DNA of 5,964 nt from JAFGBH01 sp964430915 (GTDB lineage: Bacteria > Desulfobacterota > Syntrophia > Syntrophales > UBA2210): assembly GCA_964430915.1 (NCBI GenBank), contig CAYSHT010000125.1, forward strand, positions 1-5,964. Reading direction: 5' to 3'. Shown in pieces: positions 1 to 5,255 of the stretch (the stretch's first letter is position 1; each line of letters starts with the position of its first letter). Under the pieces are notes generated by a model. That model did not search any database and was not told the DNA's origin. It saw nothing but the letters and a program-made list of their open reading frames with translations. A program made the translations under genes and the position numbers.

Positions 1-1
1 C

Positions 2-61
2 TGCATCGGGAGACTCTACTGGGATGCCTGGCTCGAAATGAAAAAACTACTCAAGCTGTAA
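2..61 (+). CDS. C-terminal end of an unidentified upstream protein (partial)
   Basis: The frame starting at base 2 is open from the window edge and reads 19 codons to a TAA at 59-61. The residues end in WDAWLEMKKLLKL, an amphipathic basic tail typical of a genuine protein end. A strong hairpin follows 31 bases after the stop, which fits the end of a transcription unit. The fragment is too short to assign a family, and nothing shows whether it is functionally linked to the potassium channel gene downstream. Confidence 0.5.
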   Translation, partial: CIGRLYWDAWLEMKKLLKL

Positions 62-92
62 CAATCAGTGGTCACCTCCATTGATACGACCC

Positions 93-125
93 GTAATCCC
101 CCCTCAGTTACTGAGGGGGGATTAC
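93..125. repeat. Perfect 15-bp inverted repeat (hairpin, possible terminator)
   Basis: Bases 93-107 (GTAATCCCCCCTCAG) are exactly complementary to 111-125 (CTGAGGGGGGATTAC), with a 3-base TTA loop. The position just after the partial gene's stop and the G+C-rich core suggest a transcription terminator. There is no T-run on either side, so it is not a canonical intrinsic terminator. It could equally be a 3' mRNA-stabilising stem or a dispersed palindromic repeat. Confidence 0.75.
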
Positions 126-205
126 AACACCTTCCATCATGACACGAATTGAAATGACAACATCCTATAGAAAAAACACACGGTTTGCGTGGTGATCAAT
201 TCACC

Positions 206-238
206 GGGTTCAGGTCTCCGATTTCGGGGCCTGAACCC
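206..238. repeat. Long hairpin with 9-bp outer and 5-bp inner stem
   Basis: GGGTTCAGG at 206-214 pairs perfectly with CCTGAACCC at 230-238. After a single bulged T (215), 216-220 pair with 225-229 (one T-G pair) around an ATTT loop. A smaller inverted repeat, GGTGA at 191-195 and TCACC at 201-205, abuts its left side. There is no T-run, so its role is unknown: a terminator-like stem, an operator or a dispersed repeat. It lies about 135 bases upstream of the potassium channel start. Confidence 0.7.
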
Positions 239-372
239 ACACCTTATCCCCTCACCTTTCACAGATTTTCCCAAAACCGCCAATAGAATTACTTTCCTCT
301 GTAAAATCGAACAATTCTCTGGTACTCTATAACCCAAAATTTACCATACCTGTCATATCGGGGACAAAGACC

Positions 373-1191
373 ATGAGTTCGATTCGTGCAAGATTAAAGA
401 TTTTTCTGGTGGTGTTTTTCGCCGTCATCGTCTGCGGCACTCTCGGGTTTATGGCCATAGAAGATATATCAATAGCCGACGCCTTCTACTTCAGTATCGT
501 GACCATTTCAACCGTGGGGTACGGCGACATACATCCCGCCACCAGCGGGGGCAAGATACTCGCTGTTTTTCTTATCATCCTGGGTGTGGGAACCTTTCTG
601 GGGGTCATCGCCAACGCCACGGAACTTTTCCTCAGCAGGAGAGAAACAAAGGTGAGGGTCCAGAAACTGAACATGGTCATCGGCACTTTTTTCAGTGAAG
701 TCGGGACCAGACTCCTCAAGATCTTCTGCGAGTCTGACCCTGGCCTGGAAACGATACAACCCGATCTTGTCATCACGAATGACTGGTCCGATGAAGATTT
801 CAAAGACGTGGCGAAAAAGCTAAAAAGCTATACCTATGATATAGGCATTGAGAAAATCGACCTCGAAGATCTCCGGGAATATCTCCTGGCAAAACGAGAT
901 TTTCTGGTACGATTGCTTGAAAATCCCGTCCTTCTGGAACACGAGACCTTTACCGACCTTCTCAGGGCCGTCTTCCACGCGACCGAGGAACTTGCCTACC
1001 GGGAAGACCTCGGCACACTGCCTCAAAAAGATCTCATGCATCTCGCCGGCGACTTAAAGCGTGCATACAACCTGCTTGTCTACCAGTGGGTGGACTACAT
1101 GCGCTACATGAAAGACAATTACCCCTACCTCTTCTCCCTTGCCATGCGAACAAATCCCTTTGACAGGAAAACCTCACCCATAATCACATAA
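373..1191 (+). CDS. Two-TM potassium channel with novel cytoplasmic C-terminal domain
   Basis: A 272-residue inner-membrane protein of the Ion_trans_2 (2TM/P-loop) potassium channel type, expected to act as a tetramer. A basic N-terminus (residues 4-9) precedes TM1 at about 10-28. The pore helix at about 37-46 leads into the selectivity filter TVGYGD at 47-52, the potassium signature. TM2 spans about 61-84 with hinge-like glycines at 71, 73 and 77. There is no S1-S4 voltage sensor. Residues 88-272 form a charged, probably helical cytoplasmic part ending in an aromatic-rich stretch around YQWVDYMRYMKDNYPYLF. It shows no Rossmann glycine motif of an RCK/TrkA-N domain, so the gating ligand is unknown. 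The ATG is supported by GGGGA at 360-364, 8 bases upstream. The gene stands alone and converges on the crotonase gene with a 29-bp gap. Channel identity is firm; ligand and physiological role are unknown. Confidence 0.9.
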   Translation: MSSIRARLKIFLVVFFAVIVCGTLGFMAIEDISIADAFYFSIVTISTVGYGDIHPATSGGKILAVFLIILGVGTFLGVIANATELFLSRRETKVRVQKLNMVIGTFFSEVGTRLLKIFCESDPGLETIQPDLVITNDWSDEDFKDVAKKLKSYTYDIGIEKIDLEDLREYLLAKRDFLVRLLENPVLLEHETFTDLLRAVFHATEELAYREDLGTLPQKDLMHLAGDLKRAYNLLVYQWVDYMRYMKDNYPYLFSLAMRTNPFDRKTSPIIT

Positions 1192-1195
1192 ACAG

Positions 1196-1217
1196 AAAGA
1201 GGGCTTCCGACCTTTTT
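1196..1217. terminator. Weak candidate bidirectional terminator between convergent genes
   Basis: AAAGAGG at 1196-1202 can pair with CCTTTTT at 1211-1217 (one G-T pair) around an 8-base loop. The T-rich right arm forms a short U-run for plus-strand transcripts. It sits in the 29-bp gap between the channel stop (1189-1191) and the crotonase stop (1221-1223). The stem is short and A-T rich, so the call rests mostly on position. Confidence 0.35.
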
Positions 1218-1220
1218 TGT

Positions 1221-1985
1221 TTATTGAAGCTCCCAGTGAGGTTCCCTCTTTTCGAGAAAGGCCATTGCGCCTTCAAAGGCATCCTTGCTGGTAATGATCT
1301 CCTCAAATATTCGGGCACTGATCTCATACCCTCCCAGTCCCCGGTTTATAACCTCTTTGGTGTACCGCGTCGCAATAGGACCGGCCTTTCGCAGCTTGGC
1401 AATCATGGCAAAGACTGCATCCATGAGTTCATCATGGGGGACAACCTGATTGATCAGACCTATTCTCAACGCCTCTTCGGCCGGGATGCGTTCACAGGTC
1501 ATGACAAGTTCTTTTGCCTTCGCCCTTCCCACCTCATCGGCGAGTCGAATCATCGCATAGGGACAGGTCACTCCCCGAATAGGGCCGATAAAGCCGAAAT
1601 CGGCACTGTCCGACGCAATGATCATATCACACATGATTGCATATTCCGCACCGTGTCCCAGCGCGTATCCGTTGACCGCGGCAATGGTCGGTTTTGGGAA
1701 GTTTATCAGTTTGATGACCGGCGACCTTCCCGATTCGGCATCAAACTCCTGCCGTATCATCGTGATAGCCTTTTCAGGATTGCTGAAATCCGCCCCCGAG
1801 GAAAATATCTTTTCATGACCCGTGAGAACGAGAAACCGGACCTCACTGTCTTCCGCCGCTATATCGAGTACTTTTCCCACCTCCTCGGTCAGCTCCAGTG
1901 AAATGGCGTTTTTCATTTTCGGCCTGTTGAACCGCACAATCGCCGTATCTTCTCTCTTTTCGTACAGGATGTTCTCAAAATTCAT
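1221..1985 (-). CDS. Enoyl-CoA hydratase/isomerase (crotonase) family protein
   Basis: A 254-residue crotonase-fold protein acting on an acyl-CoA thioester in the cytosol. The family normally has about 255-260 residues and forms trimers or hexamers. The N-terminal VRFNRPKMKNAIS segment (17-29) is typical. The first oxyanion-hole region is SSGADF (62-67). The second is NGYALGHGAEYAIMCD (105-120). C-terminal DAFEGAMAFLEKREPHW (235-251) closes the fold. Glu114 matches the first catalytic glutamate of mitochondrial enoyl-CoA hydratase (Glu144). The second (Glu164, in GQPE) appears replaced by Gly134 in FGFIGPI, so simple hydratase activity is uncertain. The start chosen is ATG at 1985, with AGGAGGG (1995-2001) 9 bases upstream; an earlier in-frame ATG at 2051 lies upstream of the predicted transcription start. 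The gene is monocistronic and divergent from larC, with no evident pathway partner in the window. Confidence 0.88.
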   Translation of the reverse strand: MNFENILYEKREDTAIVRFNRPKMKNAISLELTEEVGKVLDIAAEDSEVRFLVLTGHEKIFSSGADFSNPEKAITMIRQEFDAESGRSPVIKLINFPKPTIAAVNGYALGHGAEYAIMCDMIIASDSADFGFIGPIRGVTCPYAMIRLADEVGRAKAKELVMTCERIPAEEALRIGLINQVVPHDELMDAVFAMIAKLRKAGPIATRYTKEVINRGLGGYEISARIFEEIITSKDAFEGAMAFLEKREPHWELQ

Positions 1986-1994
1986 TGCCGCGCT

Positions 1995-2001
1995 CCCTCC
2001 T
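1995..2001 (-). promoter_or_regulatory. Strong ribosome binding site of the crotonase gene
   Basis: The minus strand reads AGGAGGG, 9 bases before the ATG at 1985. It decides the start in favour of 1985 over the upstream in-frame ATG at 2051, whose extra 22 residues have no family match. Confidence 0.8.
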
Positions 2002-2004
2002 CTT

Positions 2005-2033
2005 TTTTTTATCAGAAAACAAAGTGCTATAAT
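2005..2033 (+). promoter_or_regulatory. Candidate extended -10 promoter for larC
   Basis: The plus strand carries TGCTATAAT at 2025-2033, a consensus -10 with the extended TGn element. The -35 position (2005-2010) is only a T-run, so recognition would depend on the extended -10. Transcription would start near 2040, leaving a leader of about 150 bases before larC. That leader has a small hairpin (CGGGA 2084-2088 with TCCCG 2096-2100). No better promoter was found between 2041 and 2187. Confidence 0.45.
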
Positions 2034-2061
2034 GTATAAATCAGCGACCATGGATAGTCAA
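2033..2061 (-). promoter_or_regulatory. Sigma-70-type promoter of the crotonase gene
   Basis: On the minus strand TTGACT (2061-2056) is followed after 17 bases by TATACA (2038-2033). Transcription would begin near 2026, giving a leader of about 40 bases with the AGGAGGG site. The -10 touches the oppositely oriented larC-side candidate at 2033. Confidence 0.6.
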
Positions 2062-2178
2062 ACGCAAAGTGGTAAAGAGACATCGGGAGTCATTATCCCG
2101 GTCATTCCGTTATTTTTAGAGTATTCTCGGTAAAATTCTGATAGTATTACTTCACGTTAACTGTGTTTAAGAAAAAAT

Positions 2179-2184
2179 GGGGAG
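2179..2184 (+). promoter_or_regulatory. Ribosome binding site deciding the larC start
   Basis: GGGGAG lies 9 bases before GTG at 2194 and only 3 bases before GTG at 2188. The spacing and the family's usual MKILY beginning favour 2194. Confidence 0.55.
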
Positions 2185-2193
2185 TGCGTGAGA

Positions 2194-3354
2194 GTGAAAA
2201 TTTTATACTACGATTGCTTTTCCGGTATCAGCGGCGACATGAACCTGGGCGCCATGCTCGACCTCGGCGTCGATAAGGACTATCTTTTAGAAGGCCTCGA
2301 AAGTCTCGGCATAGGTGGGCATGAACTCTCCGTAAAAAGGGCTGAACGAAAGGGGATTACAGGAACAAAAGTGGACGTCATTGTGAAAAACGAGAAGAGC
2401 GACCACAGAAACTTGAAAGATATCGAAAGTATCATCAATGGAAGCGACCTTTCAGAGAGTGTAAAGAAGACAAGTCTCGACATATTCATGCAGGTCGCCC
2501 GGGCCGAAGCAAAGGTTCACGGAAAAGACATATACGATATTCACTTTCACGAAGTCGGGGCAATAGACTCCATCATCGACATCGTCGGCGCCGCCCTTTG
2601 TCTTGAATTTCTCAATGTTGACCGAGTCATGGCCTCACCTGTTGAAGTGGGCTCTGGGTTTGTGACCTGCGAACATGGAATACTTCCCGTTCCCGCCCCC
2701 GCCACCGTGGAGATCCTGAAGGGGATACCGATAAAATCAGGAATTGCTCCCTTCGAGATGACGACACCCACGGGGGCCGCCATTCTGGCCTCGACGGTGA
2801 ACGAATTTACGGAGAGAATTCGATTCAGGCTTTTGGATGTGGGGTACGGAATTGGCGGCAGAGATACGGAAATTCCCAACGTCCTCCGTGTCCTCCTGGG
2901 AAAGACGGATGAAGCCACAGAAGACGACTGTGACCGTGAAGAGGCCGTCATCATCGAATCTAATATCGACGATATGAACCCCGAGATGTTCGATTTTGTC
3001 ATCGATGCATTGTTAAAAGCAGGGGCCCATGATGTCTTTCTTACTCCGGTGATTATGAAGAAATCAAGGCCGGCAACAACGCTGAGCGTTCTTTGCAATG
3101 CTGAAGATGAATCCGTCATTCAAGAGCTGCTTTTTACTCAGACCTCAACCTTCGGCACCAGAAAATACGTGGTTGAAAAGACAATGCTGAAGCGGGATTT
3201 CACGGAAGTGGCCACGGAATATGGATCTGTACGTGTCAAAAACGCCTATTTCAGGGGTAAAAAGATAAAATCAAAACCGGAATACGAAGACTGCAGAAGG
3301 CTGGCAGAGAAGCATGGTGTCAGTATCCTGGAAATATATGAAGGCATAAAATAA
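2194..3354 (+). CDS. larC: Nickel-pincer cofactor nickel insertion enzyme LarC
   Basis: A 386-residue cytosolic LarC (former DUF111). This enzyme uses CTP to insert nickel into the bisthiocarboxylated pyridinium mononucleotide, completing the NPN cofactor used by lactate racemase and its relatives. Family segments in order: DCFSGISGDM (7-16), HFHEVGAIDSIIDIVG (117-132), HGILPVPAPAT (161-171), TPTGAAIL (191-198), GYGIGGRD (218-224), NIDDMNPE (257-264), KKSRPATTL (289-297) and TSTFGTR (317-323). Both the LarC1 and LarC2 portions sit in one open frame; Lactobacillus plantarum needs a frameshift to join them. Start: GTG at 2194 gives the usual MKILYYD beginning and lies 9 bases after GGGGAG (2179-2184). 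GTG at 2188, two codons earlier, would be only 3 bases from that site. larE and larB lie 1.1 kb downstream on the same strand, past an opposing gene, so larC is probably transcribed separately. Confidence 0.95.
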   Translation: MKILYYDCFSGISGDMNLGAMLDLGVDKDYLLEGLESLGIGGHELSVKRAERKGITGTKVDVIVKNEKSDHRNLKDIESIINGSDLSESVKKTSLDIFMQVARAEAKVHGKDIYDIHFHEVGAIDSIIDIVGAALCLEFLNVDRVMASPVEVGSGFVTCEHGILPVPAPATVEILKGIPIKSGIAPFEMTTPTGAAILASTVNEFTERIRFRLLDVGYGIGGRDTEIPNVLRVLLGKTDEATEDDCDREEAVIIESNIDDMNPEMFDFVIDALLKAGAHDVFLTPVIMKKSRPATTLSVLCNAEDESVIQELLFTQTSTFGTRKYVVEKTMLKRDFTEVATEYGSVRVKNAYFRGKKIKSKPEYEDCRRLAEKHGVSILEIYEGIK

Positions 3355-3400
3355 AATTCTTGCCGCAAACTCGTTAGATTCCTCAAGGGAAAAGGGATAG

Positions 3401-4126
3401 TTACTCCAGATCTTTTTCAATAATCTCCCGTATCCTTTCAATGAGCTTTTCCTTCGTATCGTAGCTGTATCCTTCAACCATCACAGGTTCGTGAATTATA
3501 ATCTTCATCCTACCCGGTAGAATTCTGATACTTCCCTTCGGAATGACATTTCTTCCCCCCACTACCGTCACAGGGAGTATCGGGACCTTTGCTTCCAGGG
3601 CAATCACAAATCCGCCTTTTTTGAAGGGGAGCAATTCCCCGTTGTGACTTCTCGTCCCCTCGGGGAAAAAAACCACCGATGCACCGTTTCGTATCTTTTC
3701 GCCAGCGATCTCAAGGCTTTCATGGGCCTTTTTTGAGTGCCCCCGGTCTATGTAAATGTGCCCCATCTTCTCACAGCAGAACCCAAAGATCGGCACCTCC
3801 TTGAGCTCAAGCTTCATAACCCACCTGAGCTGCAGGGGCATGTACGCGATGAGGGCCAGGACATCGAAGTGGCTCTGATGATTGGACATTATGATGTAGG
3901 ATTTCTCCCTGTCGATATGCTCGGCCCCCTCAACCGAGACGAGTACTCCGGAAAACAAAAGATTCATCCGCGCCCAGAATTTTCCAATATAATGAGCGAT
4001 GTTTCCCGTCGGATCAAAGCAGCAAAGGATAAATACCACACCACCGAGGAGGGCAGTATTAAGCACAAAGAAAAGAAGGAGTATCGGTCGATAGAAAAAA
4101 TAGAAAAAGCGAATCAGTCCGTTCAT
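3401..4126 (-). CDS. plsC: 1-acyl-sn-glycerol-3-phosphate acyltransferase (PlsC family)
   Basis: A 241-residue membrane-associated acyltransferase. PlsC enzymes transfer a fatty acyl group from acyl-ACP or acyl-CoA to the sn-2 position of lysophosphatidate, giving phosphatidate for phospholipid synthesis. A hydrophobic N-terminal segment at about 14-36 anchors it to the inner membrane. The catalytic NHxxxxD motif is NHQSHFD (82-88, His83 and Asp88). IYIDR (124-128) is the second block, FPEGTRS (154-160) the phosphate-binding block, and VPILPV (181-186) the fourth. Length is normal. ATG at 4126 follows GAGGG (4134-4130) at a short 3-base distance. It has its own good promoter and opposes both flanking lar genes, converging on larC with a 46-bp gap. 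The acyl acceptor could differ, since this superfamily also includes lyso-ornithine lipid and other acyltransferases. A link to nickel-pincer synthesis is not implied by the sequence. Confidence 0.9.
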   Translation of the reverse strand: MNGLIRFFYFFYRPILLLFFVLNTALLGGVVFILCCFDPTGNIAHYIGKFWARMNLLFSGVLVSVEGAEHIDREKSYIIMSNHQSHFDVLALIAYMPLQLRWVMKLELKEVPIFGFCCEKMGHIYIDRGHSKKAHESLEIAGEKIRNGASVVFFPEGTRSHNGELLPFKKGGFVIALEAKVPILPVTVVGGRNVIPKGSIRILPGRMKIIIHEPVMVEGYSYDTKEKLIERIREIIEKDLE

Positions 4127-4180
4127 AAGCCCTCAGATCTAACCATTAATCTATTACGAAGAACCGATCATCTGTAAAAT

Positions 4181-4209
4181 ATTCTAAACCTCATTGATAA
4201 CCATGTCAA
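4181..4209 (-). promoter_or_regulatory. Near-consensus sigma-70-type promoter of the acyltransferase gene
   Basis: On the minus strand a perfect TTGACA (4209-4204) is followed after exactly 17 bases by TAGAAT (4186-4181), five of six matches to TATAAT. Transcription would start near 4174 with a leader of about 48 bases. This is the best promoter in the window. Confidence 0.75.
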
Positions 4210-4253
4210 CGTCGGGGACTACCTTTTTTAAGAAAACAAAAGAGAAATATCTA

Positions 4254-4283
4254 TTGACAGCGTTGATGATGCTGCTGTAAATT
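4254..4283 (+). promoter_or_regulatory. Sigma-70-type promoter candidate for larE-larB
   Basis: A perfect TTGACA at 4254-4259 is followed after 18 bases by TAAATT (4278-4283), four of six -10 matches. It faces away from the acyltransferase promoter; the two -35 elements are 44 bp apart. Transcription would start near 4290, giving a leader of about 137 bases that includes both REP-like hairpins. Confidence 0.55.
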
Positions 4284-4317
4284 TTCGTTATCATTTGTAA
4301 ATTTCTATCGAATTGAA

Positions 4318-4354
4318 GCTCCCCGCAACAAGTTGTGGGGAATCTCCGATTGTT
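4318..4354 (+). repeat. REP-like palindromic repeat, copy 1
   Basis: CCCCGCAAC (4321-4329) pairs with GTTGTGGGG (4332-4340), with one G-T pair; counting the CAAG as loop leaves an 8-bp stem. The stem is followed by AAT and a tail ending in TGTT. It shares this architecture with copy 2 about 63 bases downstream in the same orientation: GCT or GCTT lead, CCCCGC arm, G(T/C)GGGGAAT arm, TGTT end. This resembles the short palindromic REP class; no transposase is present in the window. Confidence 0.6.
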
Positions 4355-4380
4355 AAGAAAAATGTTTGTTTTTTATTCTC

Positions 4381-4420
4381 GCTTCCCCCGCCGCAGAAAG
4401 CGGGGAATGCGCTCGCTGTT
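4381..4420 (+). repeat. REP-like palindromic repeat, copy 2
   Basis: CCCCGC (4386-4391) pairs with GCGGGG (4400-4405) around an 8-base loop, followed by AAT and a C+G-rich tail ending in TGTT at 4417-4420. It parallels copy 1 in layout and in the GGGGAAT junction. It ends six bases before the larE ATG, so it takes up the place where a ribosome binding site would be expected. Confidence 0.6.
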
Positions 4421-4426
4421 CAATTG

Positions 4427-5233
4427 ATGATGAAACCTATCGAAAAATATGAGCGGCTCTTAGACTATCTGAAATCACTCGAGTCCTGTGTTGTCGCTTT
4501 CTCGGGGGGACTTGACAGCACTTTCTTGCTCAAATCTTCCGCGGAAGCGCTGCAAAATAAAGTCATCGCCGTCACAGTTGCCCTTCCATACGTTCCCCGA
4601 TGGGAACTTTCCGAGGCACGAACAATCGCCCGGAAGCTGAAGGTCAGGCACAGCATCATAGAGGCCTCCATTCCCGAGGAAATGCTCAACAATCCGCCAC
4701 ACAGGTGTTATGTCTGCAAAAAGAACATGGTAACTCTTATCAAAAAAGAAGCCGAAAAAGAGGGCCTAAAAAATATCGTCGAGGGAACCACCGCCGATGA
4801 CCTCGATGACCACAGGCCGGGGATGAAAGCACTCGAAGAGATGGAGATCAAAAGCCCCCTTCTCGAATGTGGCTTTACCAAGGAGGACATACGAATCGTG
4901 TCCAAAGAAATCGGCCTTTCTTCCTGGGACAAGCCCCCCTACTCCTGCCTTTTGACGAGAATTCCTCACGGAACTGAAATTACTGAGGGAGAATTGAAAA
5001 AAATTGAAAAATCGGAACGATATTTAATGGATATCGGATTTAAGGAGATAAGGGTCAGGAGCCACGGGGATATTGCCAGAATTGAATTCGCGCGCAGTGA
5101 CAGGAAACGGTTGTTTGACGAGGCACTTATGGATACAATAGCGGCCGAGTTGAAGAAATACGGATATACCTACGTGGCAATGGAACTTGAGGGATACAAA
5201 ATGGGCAGCATGAATGAACCGAAATCCAAGTAA
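4427..5233 (+). CDS. larE: Pyridinium biscarboxylate sulfurtransferase LarE, iron-sulfur type
   Basis: A 268-residue cytosolic PP-loop ATPase of the LarE family. It adenylates the carboxylates of the biscarboxylate mononucleotide made by LarB and replaces them with thiocarboxylates. The ATP-binding PP-loop is SGGLDS (26-31). TTADDLDDHRPG (121-132) and WDKPPYSCLLTRIPHG (167-182) are family blocks, and HGDIARIE (213-220) starts the C-terminal part. Cys174 matches the sulfur-donating Cys176 of L. plantarum LarE. Cys94 and Cys97 form an added CxxC (RCYVCKK), as in Thermotoga-type LarE that holds a [4Fe-4S] cluster. Start: ATG at 4427 (or the adjacent 4430). The frame stays open to a TTG at 4313, but those 38 codons run through the two hairpin repeats and do not match the family. 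No clear ribosome binding site precedes the ATG; GGGGAA at 4402-4407 is 19 bases away and inside a stem. larB follows after 18 bases, in one operon. Confidence 0.93.
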   Translation: MMKPIEKYERLLDYLKSLESCVVAFSGGLDSTFLLKSSAEALQNKVIAVTVALPYVPRWELSEARTIARKLKVRHSIIEASIPEEMLNNPPHRCYVCKKNMVTLIKKEAEKEGLKNIVEGTTADDLDDHRPGMKALEEMEIKSPLLECGFTKEDIRIVSKEIGLSSWDKPPYSCLLTRIPHGTEITEGELKKIEKSERYLMDIGFKEIRVRSHGDIARIEFARSDRKRLFDEALMDTIAAELKKYGYTYVAMELEGYKMGSMNEPKSK

Positions 5234-5240
5234 AGGAATC

Positions 5241-5255
5241 ATGGTGAACCAATGA
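5241..5255 (+). other. Four-codon mini-ORF (MVNQ) coupled to the larB start
   Basis: ATG at 5241 has AAAGGA (5232-5237) three bases upstream and encodes M-V-N-Q followed by TGA at 5253-5255, which overlaps the larB ATG (5252-5254) as ATGA. AAAGGA is 14 bases from larB itself, too far for normal use, while larB's nearer site is a weaker GGTGA (5243-5247). Translational coupling is inferred; a chance arrangement is possible. Confidence 0.35.

Larger units (their letters stand above)
62..372. other. Gene-free region with two hairpins upstream of the channel gene
   Basis: No convincing gene lies here. A minus-strand frame across 137-337 runs through the 206-238 hairpin and has no recognisable protein character. 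Besides the two hairpins, the right half is A+T-rich. It holds isolated -10-like hexamers (TAGAAT at 284-289, TATAAC at 328-333), but neither has a good -35 at proper spacing, so no channel promoter can be fixed. Confidence 0.6.

Noticed and set aside
284..333. Promoter for the potassium channel gene at TAGAAT or TATAAC
   Set aside because: Neither hexamer has a recognisable -35 at 16-18 bases, and such hexamers are expected by chance in A+T-rich sequence.
137..337. Minus-strand 66-codon open frame in the first intergenic region
   Set aside because: It crosses the 206-238 hairpin, has no protein family character and no convincing ribosome binding site.
1224..1901. 225-codon plus-strand open frame opposite the crotonase
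   Set aside because: It is an antisense shadow of a clear crotonase-family gene, with unlikely residue composition.
1986..2051. Extension of the crotonase to an ATG at 2051, giving a signal-peptide-like N-terminus
   Set aside because: AGGAGGG correctly spaced before 1985 and the family's usual start fit the shorter protein. The predicted transcription start near 2026 lies downstream of 2051.
3355..3400. Terminator between larC and the acyltransferase gene
   Set aside because: Only a 4-bp TTCC/GGAA pairing with no T-run was found in the 46-bp gap.
3737..4177. 146-codon plus-strand open frame opposite the acyltransferase
   Set aside because: It is antisense to a gene with all PlsC motifs; its own translation shows no domain character.
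4318..4420. Pair of repeats as a minimal CRISPR array
   Set aside because: Only two copies, strongly palindromic and diverged, with no cas genes; they fit REP-like elements better.
4313..4426. Extension of larE from a TTG start, adding 38 residues
   Set aside because: The added residues run through the two palindromic repeats, do not resemble LarE N-termini, and the TTG has no ribosome binding site. The core family sequence starts at the ATG near 4427.
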